A DNA stretch of 64,000 bases from Rhodoferax ferrireducens. GTDB taxonomy: Bacteria; Pseudomonadota; Gammaproteobacteria; Burkholderiales; Burkholderiaceae_C. Every line of letters starts with the position of its first letter. Within the stretch, counting starts at the first letter, position 1. The position numbers and the translations under genes were made by a program. Below the pieces are notes generated by a model, which saw only the letters and a list, made by a program, of their open reading frames with translations, did no database searches and was not told the origin of the DNA. The stretch lies in contig NZ_QEII01000324.1 in assembly GCF_003347515.1 (NCBI RefSeq), positions 248,001 through 312,000 of the forward strand. The letters run 5' to 3'. Positions 43,701 to 52,539 of this stretch are shown one piece after another.

Positions 43701-44582
43701 ATGAGCCAACAATCGCGCACCGCCGTGCTGCCCTATGTCCTGCTGTCGCCGGCAGTGCTGGCAACAATCATCGTGGTGTTCTACCCCATGGTGCAGGCGG
43801 TCATCACCAGCCTGTACAACAATATCCTGTGGAAGCCGCGCGCGGTGCGCTTCATCGGCCTGGACAACTACATCGCCATCTGGAACGACCCGGTGTTCTG
43901 GTCCTCGCTGGGGCGCACGGCCATCTGGATCGGCCTGACCGTGCCGTTGCAATTGCTGCTGGGCCTGGTCACGGCGCTGCTGCTGAACCAGAACTTCCGC
44001 TGGCGCGGCCTGGCGCGCAGCCTGATCCTGATTCCCTGGGCCCTGCCCAGCGTGGTCATTGGCCTGATGTGGTCGTGGATCTACAACCCGCAAGTCGGCC
44101 TGCTCAACGACCTGATGCTGCGCCTGGGGCTGCTGCAGTCGGCCGTGCCGTGGCTGGCCAATCCGGACACCTCGCTATACGCCATCATCGCCGCGCTGGT
44201 GTGGCAGGGCTTTCCCTTCTTCGCCATCATGATCCTGGCCGGGCTGCAAACGATTCCGCACAGCCTGTATGAGGCCGCCGACATCGATGGCGCCAGCGAC
44301 TGGCAGCAGTTCGTGCACATCACCCTGCCCGCGCTCAAGGCGGTGCTGGTCACCGCCGTGATGCTGCGCATCATCTGGGTCGCCAACTCCATTGACGTGA
44401 TTTATGTGATGACCGGGGGCGGCCCCGGCTATGCCACCCACACCTTGCCGCTGTATGCCCTGAAGCGCACTTACGCCAGCATGGATTTCGGCTACGGTTC
44501 GGCCCTGGCGGTGAGCTTCTCGCTGTTGCTGCTGGGCGCGATCTATGCCTACCTGCGCCGCGCTGGCAGGGGCATCGAATGA
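43701..44582 (+). CDS. Sugar ABC transporter permease (UgpA/MalF type)
   Basis: 293 residues with six membrane helices. The EAA loop is EAADIDGASDWQQFVHITLPALK in part (EAADIDGAS). It pairs with the next permease, whose gene overlaps by 4 bp. Confidence 0.94.
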   Translation: MSQQSRTAVLPYVLLSPAVLATIIVVFYPMVQAVITSLYNNILWKPRAVRFIGLDNYIAIWNDPVFWSSLGRTAIWIGLTVPLQLLLGLVTALLLNQNFRWRGLARSLILIPWALPSVVIGLMWSWIYNPQVGLLNDLMLRLGLLQSAVPWLANPDTSLYAIIAALVWQGFPFFAIMILAGLQTIPHSLYEAADIDGASDWQQFVHITLPALKAVLVTAVMLRIIWVANSIDVIYVMTGGGPGYATHTLPLYALKRTYASMDFGYGSALAVSFSLLLLGAIYAYLRRAGRGIE

Positions 44583-45418
44583 GCGTGCAAAAACACCAGC
44601 CGGTGCGGCGCCTGTTCACGCTGCATTTGCCGATGCTGGCCATCGTGCTCTTTGCCCTTGGGCCCTACCTGTGGATGCTGCTGACGTCGCTGAAACAGGA
44701 GTCCACGCTGTTCTCGCCGGACCGCACGCTACTGCCTGCCGTGGTGACGCTGGAAAACTATGTGCGGCTGTTTCAAAAGACCACCTTCCTGTCCAACCTC
44801 GGCCATAGCGTGATCGTCTCCAGCGGCACCATGTTGCTGGGTTTGTCGGTCAGCATCACGGCGGCTTATGCCTTCTCGCGTTTCCGTTTCCCGGGGCGGC
44901 GCGCGCTGATGCTGCAGTTCCTGCTGGTCAACATGTTCCCGATCGTGCTGCTGATCATTCCGCTGTTCATCATCATGAAAAACCTGGGCCTGCTGGACAC
45001 GCACCTGGGCCTGATCCTGGCGCACTCCACGTTTTCGATTCCGTTTGCCACCTGGATGATGATCAGCTACTTCGACGCCATCCCGCGCAGCCTGGACGAG
45101 GCCGCTATGGTGGACGGCTGCACGCCGGTGGGCGCCATGTTCCGCGTGGTCTTGCCGCTGACGGTGCCCGGCATCATCGCCACGGGCATCTACATCTTCA
45201 TCACTTCGTGGAACGAATATCTCTACGCCTCGGTGCTGGCCGGCCAGAACGTGCGCACGCTCACGGTGGCGATTCAAACGCTGGTGGGCGAGTATGAAAT
45301 CGCTTGGGGCCTGCTCACCGCCGGCGGCGTGATGGGCGCGCTGCCCGTGACGCTGTTGTTCATGCTGATCCAGAAGCGCCTGGTCGCGGGCATGACGCAA
45401 GGCGCTGTCAAAGGCTGA
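44579..45418 (+). CDS. Sugar ABC transporter permease (UgpE/MalG type)
   Basis: 279 residues with six membrane helices. The EAA loop is DEAAMVDGCTPVGAMFRVVLPL in part (DEAAMVDGC). The ATG overlaps the previous stop. It ends 39 bp before the isomerase gene. Confidence 0.94.
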   Translation: MSVQKHQPVRRLFTLHLPMLAIVLFALGPYLWMLLTSLKQESTLFSPDRTLLPAVVTLENYVRLFQKTTFLSNLGHSVIVSSGTMLLGLSVSITAAYAFSRFRFPGRRALMLQFLLVNMFPIVLLIIPLFIIMKNLGLLDTHLGLILAHSTFSIPFATWMMISYFDAIPRSLDEAAMVDGCTPVGAMFRVVLPLTVPGIIATGIYIFITSWNEYLYASVLAGQNVRTLTVAIQTLVGEYEIAWGLLTAGGVMGALPVTLLFMLIQKRLVAGMTQGAVKG

Positions 45419-45457
45419 TCGGCCACGGTTCTTTCTATTCAACAGGAGACGACTCGC

Positions 45458-46339
45458 ATGAATCCCATTGGCATCATTTCGATGCAATACAACCGCCCGT
45501 TTACCGCGGCCGATTTTTCCCAGTTTGATCGCTGGAAAGCGGCTGGTTTCGACTTTGCCGAACTGCTGGTGCCCGAGCCTGGCGAACTGGACCTGGCGCT
45601 TACCCGTCGCGCTCTGGCAGATGCCGGCCTGGGCGTGGTGCTGGCCGCCCGCATCAACCTGGACCGCAACCTGACCAGCGATGAAGCCGCGAAACGCCAG
45701 GCCGGGCAAGACTACCTGACCTACTGCGCCGAAACCGCGCAGGCGCTGGGCGCCGCCATCGTGGGCGGTCCGCTGTATGGCAATCCGCTCGTGTTTGCAG
45801 GGCGGGCGCCGCATCCGGTTTCTGAGTCGCTGCGCCAGGCGCGGGTGGAATGGTGCGTGGACGGCTTGAAGCAAGGCGGCACCGCGGCGGCCCGCTGCGG
45901 CATTCGTTTCGGCGTGGAGCCCTTGAACCGTTTCGAGACCGACATTCTCAATACGACCCGCCAGGGCGTCGCACTGATGGACATGGTGGCGCACCCCGGC
46001 GTGGGCCTGGTGCTGGACACTTTTCACATGAACATGGAAGACGACGATATCTGCACCGCACTGCGCGAGGGCGCGGCTCACATGGTCCATTTCCAGGCCA
46101 ACGAAAACCACCGCGGTTACCTCGGCACCGGCCATATCGACTGGAACCCGATCGTGCGCACGCTGGCCGACATCGGCTACACCGGCACCATTTCGCTGGA
46201 GCCGTTCCGCCGCCGCGACGAACGCATCGGTATCCCGTTCGCCCAGTGGAAGCCGCCCGTCAAAGACGAGGCCGACGAGCTGGCGGCCGCCTGCGGCTTT
46301 TTGAAGAACCTGATTACCTTGAACGGGGGCCGGAAATGA
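45458..46339 (+). CDS. Sugar isomerase/epimerase, TIM-barrel (AP endonuclease 2 family)
   Basis: 293 residues of the xylose-isomerase-like TIM-barrel family that includes hydroxypyruvate isomerase, tagatose/psicose 3-epimerases and IolE. Likely metal and catalytic residues are E154 (GVEPLNRFE), D187 and H190 (LVLDTFHMN), H211 and E248 (ISLEPF). It probably isomerises the imported sugar or its oxidised product. Its gene overlaps the oxidoreductase gene by 4 bp. The exact substrate is open. Confidence 0.88.
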   Translation: MNPIGIISMQYNRPFTAADFSQFDRWKAAGFDFAELLVPEPGELDLALTRRALADAGLGVVLAARINLDRNLTSDEAAKRQAGQDYLTYCAETAQALGAAIVGGPLYGNPLVFAGRAPHPVSESLRQARVEWCVDGLKQGGTAAARCGIRFGVEPLNRFETDILNTTRQGVALMDMVAHPGVGLVLDTFHMNMEDDDICTALREGAAHMVHFQANENHRGYLGTGHIDWNPIVRTLADIGYTGTISLEPFRRRDERIGIPFAQWKPPVKDEADELAAACGFLKNLITLNGGRK

Positions 46340-47379
46340 CCTACCGCGTGGGCTGGATCGGCTGTGGACGACACGCCGAGCAAATGCTGTTGCCGCAATT
46401 GGCGCGGCACGACATCGAACTGGTCGCGGTGTGCGACCTGAATGCGGACACCGCGCAAAAGATCGGCCAGCGCTACGGCGTGGCTCATGTCGGCACGGAC
46501 TTCCGTGCGCTGCTGGCGGTGCCCGGGCTGGACGTGGTCGGTATGTCCGTCGGCCCGACCGCGCACCGCGACATGTCGATTGCGGCGCTGGAGCGCGGCT
46601 GCCATGTGTTCATGGAAAAACCCACCGGCGCCAACGTGGCCGATGCGTTGGCGATTCAGGCTGCCGCCACGCGTGCCAACAAGACCGTGGGCGTGGGCTT
46701 CATGAAGCGCTTTGCCACGGCCAACCGCATGGCGCACAACGTCGTGAAAAGTGCCGAGTTCGGTCCGGTGGCGGGCTTCTTCGGCGAGTACATGACGGCG
46801 CCCACCTACTTCAGCGGCAATGTGGACTACACCGGTTTCTACCTGCACCACTGCGTGCACTACATGGACTTGGTGAGCTACTTTGTGGCGCCCGTGACGC
46901 AGGTGACCGTGTTCCGCAATGAGATCGCAGCGGGCAAGCAATTGCTGCATGTGCATTTCGGCTTTGAGAACGGCGCCATTGGTACCGTCGTGATGGGCAC
47001 CATCCAGTCGCGCGGAACGCCGATGGAGCGCCTGCAGATCATGGGCGACCATCGCCGGGTGGAAGTCAACGGGGTGATCGAGCTGAATTACTTTCGCAAT
47101 CCGACCTTCAAGGCCGATGACCTGGACGCAACGCTCTCGGACGGGGTCGACAGCCTGAGCTGGAAGCCCAATTTCACAGCGGCAGCGAATGAAGACTTCA
47201 AGGGCTACAACGCGCTGTTCAAGTCCTTTTTTGCCCATCTGGGGGGTGAAGCGACCGACCTGCCCACCATCGCCGACGGCGTCAAGGCGATGCAAGTGAT
47301 GGAGGCCATGCTGCAAGGTATCGCGCAGCCGGGGACGTGCGTCCCGGTCGCACGCCAGGAGGCGCCATGGCTGACGTGA
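46336..47379 (+). CDS. Gfo/Idh/MocA-family NAD(P)-dependent oxidoreductase
   Basis: 347 residues. The Rossmann motif is WIGCGRHAEQM; VCDLNADTAQKIGQRYG follows; the family motif EKPTGANVADAL carries the conserved EKP Lys. The C-terminal domain with HHCVHYMDL bears the likely catalytic His. Such enzymes oxidise sugars or inositols at a ring hydroxyl. ATG 46336 overlaps the isomerase stop (ATGA), so the long open frame upstream is not used. Confidence 0.92.
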   Translation: MTYRVGWIGCGRHAEQMLLPQLARHDIELVAVCDLNADTAQKIGQRYGVAHVGTDFRALLAVPGLDVVGMSVGPTAHRDMSIAALERGCHVFMEKPTGANVADALAIQAAATRANKTVGVGFMKRFATANRMAHNVVKSAEFGPVAGFFGEYMTAPTYFSGNVDYTGFYLHHCVHYMDLVSYFVAPVTQVTVFRNEIAAGKQLLHVHFGFENGAIGTVVMGTIQSRGTPMERLQIMGDHRRVEVNGVIELNYFRNPTFKADDLDATLSDGVDSLSWKPNFTAAANEDFKGYNALFKSFFAHLGGEATDLPTIADGVKAMQVMEAMLQGIAQPGTCVPVARQEAPWLT

Positions 47380-48464
47380 CCCTGCGGCAGATCCGCAAAG
47401 ACTACGGCGGCGTGCAAATCATTCACGGCCTCGACCTGCATATCAAGAGTGGCGAGTTTGTGGTCTTCGTCGGCCCGTCGGGCTGCGGCAAAAGCACCTT
47501 GCTGCGCATGGTGGCCGGTCTCGAGACCATTTCCGCGGGCGACATGCACATCGGCGAAATCCGGGTCAATGAGCTCGCGCCGCGTGATCGCGACATCGCC
47601 ATGGTGTTTCAGGACTATGCCTTGTACCCCCACAAGACGGTGCGGGACAACATGGGCTTTGGCCTGCGCCTGCGCAAGTTTTCGTCAGCGGAAATTGAAA
47701 GCCGCGTGAACAACGCGGCGGAAACCTTGCAGATCTCGCACCTGCTGGACCGTTTCCCCAAGGCCTTGTCGGGTGGGCAGCGCCAGCGTGTGGCCATGGG
47801 GCGCGCCATCGTGCGCCAGCCCAAGGTATTTCTGTTTGACGAGCCGCTGTCCAACCTGGATGCGCTGCTGCGCAACCAGGTGCGGGCCGAGATCAAGAAG
47901 TTGCATCGCCGGGTACGGGAGACCGTTATCTATGTCACGCATGACCAGGTCGAGGCCATGACGCTGGCGGACCGCATCGTCGTGCTGCAGGCGGGCCGGA
48001 TTGTGCAGGTCGGGACGCCGGACGAAATTTACGGCCGGCCGCAACACCGCTTCGTCGCGGGATTCACCGGCTCGCCCCCGATGAATTTTTTGCCCGCCCG
48101 ACTCGCGCAGGACGGCGACGCGATGACGCTGCACATCGCCAACGCGAAGCCGCTGCTGCTGCCGTCCTCGCTGGCGCAGCGCTGGCGGTCGCATGCGGGG
48201 CGCGAGGTTGAATTTGGCATTCGCCCCGAGAACTTGAGCCTGTCCCAACAACACGGTGAATGGCCGACGATCGAGGCCGAGGTGGAACTGGTCGAATTGC
48301 TGGGTGCCGAAAACCTGCTCACCCTGAAGCTGGGCGCGCATGAGCTCAAGGCTCGCCTGGCGCCTCAGGTCCGACCCTCCATCGGCGCCCGCTTGGCGAT
48401 CGCGCTGGACCCCGCCCACTTTCATTTGTTTGATTTGCAAACCGGAAACGTCATCCAGCCCTGA
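47367..48464 (+). CDS. Sugar ABC transporter ATP-binding protein (UgpC/MalK type)
   Basis: 365 residues. Walker A GPSGCGKST, signature LSGGQRQRVAMGRA, Walker B VFLFDEPLSNLD and switch His YVTHDQVEAM, followed by a regulatory OB domain (FGIRPENLSL). CAGGAGG precedes the ATG; the gene overlaps the oxidoreductase end by 13 bp. It energises the two permeases. Confidence 0.94.
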   Translation: MADVTLRQIRKDYGGVQIIHGLDLHIKSGEFVVFVGPSGCGKSTLLRMVAGLETISAGDMHIGEIRVNELAPRDRDIAMVFQDYALYPHKTVRDNMGFGLRLRKFSSAEIESRVNNAAETLQISHLLDRFPKALSGGQRQRVAMGRAIVRQPKVFLFDEPLSNLDALLRNQVRAEIKKLHRRVRETVIYVTHDQVEAMTLADRIVVLQAGRIVQVGTPDEIYGRPQHRFVAGFTGSPPMNFLPARLAQDGDAMTLHIANAKPLLLPSSLAQRWRSHAGREVEFGIRPENLSLSQQHGEWPTIEAEVELVELLGAENLLTLKLGAHELKARLAPQVRPSIGARLAIALDPAHFHLFDLQTGNVIQP

Positions 48465-48472
48465 AGGCCGTC

Positions 48473-48568
48473 ATGCACCCCATCCTCCAGTTCGGCACCA
48501 GCCGCTTTTTGCAGGTGCATGTTGACTTCTTTGTTTCACAAGCGCTGGCTACGGCTCGATGGCGTTAG
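48473..48568 (+). pseudogene. Truncated mannitol dehydrogenase-family gene, N-terminal stump
   Basis: A frame of 31 codons and a stop starts at ATG 48473, 8 bp after the ATPase gene. It begins HPILQFGTSRFLQVHVDFFV, the N-terminus of the mannitol dehydrogenase/fructuronate reductase family, which is normally about 400-480 residues. Similarity ends near codon 27 (about 48553), where the sequence runs into the antisense 3-prime end of xdhB. The gene was evidently the last enzyme of the sugar operon and was lost by a deletion or rearrangement. Confidence 0.75.
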
Positions 48569-50926
48569 TGCCCTCAGCACATTTTCCGCCGTCGCCGGCG
48601 CTGTCAATTTCACAGTTTGCCCATCCGCCCGCGCCTGCGCCACCGCATCGCGCAAGGCCTCATAAACGCTGATCGCCAGCATCAGCGGCGGCTCGCCGAC
48701 GGCTTTGCTGCCGAACACGTTGTCCTCCCGATTCGGTTCCGGCCAAAGCTCAATCTTGAAGTGTTCCGGCACATCGCCTGCGGTCGGAATTTTGTAGGTG
48801 CTCGGGGCGTGGGTGCTCAAAGCCCCCTGGTCGTTCCACACCAGTTGCTCGGTGGTGAGCCAGCCCATGCCTTGCACAAAACCGCCTTCGATCTGGCCGA
48901 TGTCGAGGGCCGGATTGATGCTGCGCCCCACGTCGTGCAGGATGTCTATCTTCAGGACCCGGCTTTCCCCGGTGAGGGTGTCGATGGCCACTTCGGTGCA
49001 CGCGGCGCCGTAGGCGAAGTAATAAAACGGCCGCCCGGTCAGGGTGGCCTTGTCGTAGTGAATTTTGGGCGTGCGGTAAAAGCCGTCGCTCCAAAGCTGG
49101 ATGCGGTTGGCGTAGGCCAGCTTCACCACCTCGTCAAAGCGGCGCGTGGCGCCGGGGGAGTGCACTTGCCCGCCTTCAAAGCGGATGGCGCCGGCGCCGC
49201 AGCTGTCCAGCCCGCAGACAAATTGGGCCAGGTTGTCGCGCACATGGCGGGCCGCAAACTGGGCGGCGCGGCCGTTCAAGTCGGTGCCGGCCGAGGCGGC
49301 GGTGGCCGAGGCGTTGGGGATCTTGCTGGTGTCGCTGGCCGTGGCCCGCACGCGATCAAGCGGCACGCCCAGTTCGTCGGCCACGACTTGCGCCACCTTG
49401 GTGTTCAGGCCCTGGCCCATTTCGGTGCCGCCATGGTTCACCTGGATGCTGCCGTCGGTGTACACGTGCACCAGCGCGCCGGCCTGGTTGAACAGCGTGG
49501 CGGTGAAGGAGATGCCGAACTTGACCGGCGTGATGGCCAGGCCGCGCTTGATCACCGGGCTGCTGGTATTCCATAAGGAAATGGCCTCACGTCGGCGTCG
49601 GTATTGCGCAGATAGCTCCAGTTTCGATAGCAGAGGCTGCAGGATGTTGTCTTCCACGCGCATGCCGTAGTGCGTGGTATGACGCGTCTCCACTTCGTAC
49701 AGATTGCGCAAGCGCACATCCAGCGGGTCCAGCCGCAAGTGGCGCGCGATGTCGCCCAGGAGGGTCTCGATCACCATCATGCCCTGCGGGCCGCCGAAGC
49801 CGCGAAACGCGGTGTGGCTCTGGGTGTTGAGCTTGCAGCGGTAGGAGGCGATCTCCACGTCTTCCAGAAAGTAGGCGTTGTCGGCGTGGAAGACTGCGCG
49901 GTCGGCTACCGGGCCGGACAGGTCGGCGCTGAAGCCGCAGTTGACGGCCATCATGAGCTTGAGGCCTTGCAAGCGCCCGGTGTCGTCAAAACCTGCCGTG
50001 TACTCGTAGGCAAAGGGATGGCGTTTGCCGGTGATCATGAAATCATCGTCGCGGTCCAGCCGAAGTTTGACCGGCCGTTTGAGCTTGGTGGCCGCCACCG
50101 CCGCCCACACCGCCAAGTGTCCAGCTTGTGTCTCCTTGCCGCCAAAGCCGCCGCCCATGCGGCGGCATTCCACGCGCACGGCGTGGTTGTCCAGCCCCAG
50201 GGCATGCGCGACCCAGTGCTGCACCTCGCCGGGGTGCTGCGTGCTGGCGTACACCAGCCACTGGTTCTGCTCCTGCGGCAGCACGTAGGCGACCTGGCCT
50301 TCGAGGTAGAAATGTTCCTGGCCACCCACCTCCAGCGTGCCGCTCAGGGTGTGTACGGCCTTGGCGAGCGCCTGCGCCGCATCGCCGCGCTTCACAAACA
50401 CCGGCGGCAACACATAGCTTTGGGCCGCGAGCGCGCCTTTGACGGTGAGGATGGCGGGCAGGGCGTCAATGTCGAGTTTGACCTGGCGCGCCGCGTGCCG
50501 GGCCTGCATCACGGTGTCGGCGACCACCACGCCGATGACTTGACCGATGTGCTGCACCGTGTCGATGGCGAAGACGGGCTCGTCGCCACCAAAGGCCGCC
50601 AGCATCGGGTCGCCGGGGATGTCACGCGCCAGAATCACGCCGCGCACGCCGGGCATGACCAAGGCGGCACTGGTATCAACCGCGCGCAGCCTGCCGTGTG
50701 CGACGGTCGAGAGAATGGGGGCTGCGTGCAGCGTGCCGCGCACTTCGGGAATGTCGTCGACGTAGGTGGCGGCGCCCGCGACCTGGGCCATGGCGCTTTC
50801 GTGCGGCGGGCTGGTGCCGCAGGCGGATCGGAATGAACTTTTCGACAGGCTCGGCAGATTCTTGGCCGAGGCAGATCCTTCGTCGACCAGCTCCCGGTGG
50901 ACAGGACGCAATTTCGGGATGCTCAT
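48536..50926 (-). CDS. xdhB: Xanthine dehydrogenase molybdopterin-binding subunit XdhB
   Basis: 796 residues. It carries the Mo cofactor that hydroxylates hypoxanthine and xanthine to urate. Marks: MGGGFGGKETQAGH, FRGFGGPQGMMVIE, GGTEMGQGLNTKVAQVVADEL in part, and the catalytic Glu E745 in AVGEPPLML. Start ATG 50926 (GGAGAACC upstream) overlaps the xdhA stop. Residues about 12-42 look like an insertion (Ser-rich, ASAKNLPSLSKSSFRSA in part). The last nine or so codons (TPSSRSQRL) lie on the antisense strand of the mannitol dehydrogenase stump, so the C-terminus was replaced at a rearrangement joint. Confidence 0.94.
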   Translation of the reverse strand: MSIPKLRPVHRELVDEGSASAKNLPSLSKSSFRSACGTSPPHESAMAQVAGAATYVDDIPEVRGTLHAAPILSTVAHGRLRAVDTSAALVMPGVRGVILARDIPGDPMLAAFGGDEPVFAIDTVQHIGQVIGVVVADTVMQARHAARQVKLDIDALPAILTVKGALAAQSYVLPPVFVKRGDAAQALAKAVHTLSGTLEVGGQEHFYLEGQVAYVLPQEQNQWLVYASTQHPGEVQHWVAHALGLDNHAVRVECRRMGGGFGGKETQAGHLAVWAAVAATKLKRPVKLRLDRDDDFMITGKRHPFAYEYTAGFDDTGRLQGLKLMMAVNCGFSADLSGPVADRAVFHADNAYFLEDVEIASYRCKLNTQSHTAFRGFGGPQGMMVIETLLGDIARHLRLDPLDVRLRNLYEVETRHTTHYGMRVEDNILQPLLSKLELSAQYRRRREAISLWNTSSPVIKRGLAITPVKFGISFTATLFNQAGALVHVYTDGSIQVNHGGTEMGQGLNTKVAQVVADELGVPLDRVRATASDTSKIPNASATAASAGTDLNGRAAQFAARHVRDNLAQFVCGLDSCGAGAIRFEGGQVHSPGATRRFDEVVKLAYANRIQLWSDGFYRTPKIHYDKATLTGRPFYYFAYGAACTEVAIDTLTGESRVLKIDILHDVGRSINPALDIGQIEGGFVQGMGWLTTEQLVWNDQGALSTHAPSTYKIPTAGDVPEHFKIELWPEPNREDNVFGSKAVGEPPLMLAISVYEALRDAVAQARADGQTVKLTAPATAENVLRALTPSSRSQRL
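50818..50850. repeat. Possible dispersed repeat inside the xdhB N-terminus
   Basis: The stretch with GAACTTTTCGACAGGCTCGG resembles a repeat seen between genes of many proteobacteria (TTCGACAGGCTCAGCCCGAA type). It lies in the codons of the Ser-rich, poorly conserved N-terminal segment of XdhB. The match is short and from memory. Confidence 0.35.
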
Positions 50927-52455
50927 GCGGGTTCTCCTTCGAGGGTGAAGGATTCGAGGTTGATGCTCTGCACGCCCCGGCTCTCCAGCCAGAAGCGCTG
51001 TAGCAGATTGCCCAGCACCTGCACACGGTAGGCGGCGGAGGCGCGCATGTCCGAGATCGGCGCGAACTCGCCGCGCAGAACCGCAATGGCGTCTTGCACT
51101 GTGGCCTGCGTCCAGGGTTGCCCCACCAGGGCGGCTTCCGTTTGGGCGGCACGCACCGGGGTGGCGGCCACGCCACCGGCGCCGATGGACGCACTCGCCA
51201 CCTTGCCGTCCCGCAGGTACAGATTCAGCGCGAGGCAAACGGCGGAGATGTCGTCCTCGAAGCGCTTGGAGATTTTGTAGACCCGCATGACATTGACAGA
51301 ACCGTCACTTGCTGGTTTTTGACTTTCCAAGTCGGCATTTGGTTCGCCGGACGCTGCCTTGGGCACCTTGATCCACGCCAGCACCTCGTCAGCCGCCATG
51401 ACGTTTTTGCGGTAGCCGGTGTAGAGCTGCTCCAGCGGGAATTCCCGGTGGCCCACTTGGCCGTTTTTCTCAGACATCAGCACGACATGGGCGCCGAGCG
51501 CAATCAGCAGCGGCATCGTGTCGCCAATCGGAGAGCCGTTGGCTACGTTGCCGCCCAGGGTGCCCGCGTTGCGCACTGGCAGGCCGGCGAAGCGGGTGGC
51601 AAACGTGTGCAGCTGGGGCCGGTCGGCCACCAGCGCGGCAAAGGCGTCGCTCAAAGTCACGGCGGCGCCGATGGCGATGTGGTTTGGGTAGTCTTCAATG
51701 CGGCGCAACTCCTGCACGCGGCTCACATCCAGCACGGTCTCAAACTGCATGTGCAGCTTGTTGACCCACAGACCCACGTCGGTGCAGCCGGCAACGATCT
51801 GGGCATCGGGATGGGCGGCGCGGGCGCTCAGCAGGGCGGTCAGGGTTTTGGGTGAAATATATGAAGAATTGGCCTCTAGCCCCCGTCCCTTCTGCGCAAG
51901 AAGCTCTAATTTTGGTAGCAACTGAGTTTCATCCACTGACACCGGTGGCAGCTGCGCCATCTGTTGTGCAGCATCCAGAATCGGCCGGTAGCCGGTACAG
52001 CGGCACAGATTGCCGGAGAGCTCTTCTTGCGCCAGCGCGCGCGTCACCGCCTCGCCGCGGCAGACGTGGTTCTGGTACATGCCAAACAGGCTCATGACAA
52101 AACCGGGTGTGCAAAAACCGCATTGGCTGCCGTGGCACTGCGCAAGGCTTTGCTGTGCCGGATGCAGCGTGCCGTCCGGGGCGGCCAGGTCTTCGACCGT
52201 CCACAACGCCAGGCCGTTGACCGAATGCGCCAGGCGGATGCAGCTGTTGACCGCGCTGTACTTGATATGGCCGTCTCCGTCGGCCTCGCCGAGCACCACG
52301 GTGCAGGCGCCGCAGTCGCCCTCGTTGCAGCCTTCCTTGGTGCCGGTGCAGTTCATGTCTTCACGCAGCAGCTCCAGCAGGGTGCGGGTTGGGGGGACGT
52401 CGTGCAGCGTAACTATCTCGCCGCGCCGCACAAATTGAATGACTTGGGTGTTCAT
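50923..52455 (-). CDS. xdhA: Xanthine dehydrogenase small subunit XdhA (2Fe-2S and FAD domains)
   Basis: 510 residues. It passes electrons from the Mo site through two 2Fe-2S clusters to FAD and NAD+. The first cluster motif is CNEGDCGACTVVLG with a later Cys in NSCIRL; the second is CGFCTPGFVMSL and LCRCTGYRP. The FAD domain begins near residue 205 (IVAGCTDVGLWV) and has NAGTLGGNVANGSPIGD. Between the Fe-S and FAD parts, residues about 179-195 are encoded by an inverted copy of the 49-bp repeat, in frame. ATG 52455 follows AAGGA. Confidence 0.95.
   Translation of the reverse strand: MNTQVIQFVRRGEIVTLHDVPPTRTLLELLREDMNCTGTKEGCNEGDCGACTVVLGEADGDGHIKYSAVNSCIRLAHSVNGLALWTVEDLAAPDGTLHPAQQSLAQCHGSQCGFCTPGFVMSLFGMYQNHVCRGEAVTRALAQEELSGNLCRCTGYRPILDAAQQMAQLPPVSVDETQLLPKLELLAQKGRGLEANSSYISPKTLTALLSARAAHPDAQIVAGCTDVGLWVNKLHMQFETVLDVSRVQELRRIEDYPNHIAIGAAVTLSDAFAALVADRPQLHTFATRFAGLPVRNAGTLGGNVANGSPIGDTMPLLIALGAHVVLMSEKNGQVGHREFPLEQLYTGYRKNVMAADEVLAWIKVPKAASGEPNADLESQKPASDGSVNVMRVYKISKRFEDDISAVCLALNLYLRDGKVASASIGAGGVAATPVRAAQTEAALVGQPWTQATVQDAIAVLRGEFAPISDMRASAAYRVQVLGNLLQRFWLESRGVQSINLESFTLEGEPA
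51871..51919 (-). repeat. 49-bp dispersed repeat inside xdhA (copy B)
   Basis: Read on the minus strand it starts GCTACCAAAATTAGAGC, then CTTCTTGCGC and GGGACGGGGGCTAGAGGCC, closely matching copy A at 3606-3654. It keeps the xdhA frame open and falls in the linker between the Fe-S and FAD domains. Confidence 0.75.
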
Positions 52456-52501
52456 GGGTGGTTCCTTGTGCGCGAGGGTAAAACACGACAAGTGGCGCGT
52501 C

Positions 52502-52519
52502 CATATGGGCTAGCATATG
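52502..52519. promoter_or_regulatory. CATATG-N6-CATATG site between xdhA and its LysR regulator
   Basis: Two CATATG boxes at 52502-52507 and 52514-52519 lie in the 84-bp divergent gap. The arrangement is symmetric and fits a LysR-type dimer site, 21 bp before the regulator start and 47 bp before xdhA. The role is inferred from position. Confidence 0.5.
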
Positions 52520-52539
52520 ACATCAATCCAAACACAGGT

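Noticed and set aside
45850..46335. Extended start of the Gfo/Idh oxidoreductase
   Set aside because: The frame is open but lies within the isomerase gene; the Rossmann motif begins right after ATG 46336, which overlaps the isomerase stop.
49670..50836. A 388-codon frame antisense to xdhB
   Set aside because: XdhB motifs are intact on the other strand; this frame has shadow composition and no ribosome site or family marks.
51964..52539. N-terminal extension of the purine LysR regulator
   Set aside because: The frame is open upstream, but it is antisense to xdhA and the LysR family sequence begins at 52540.
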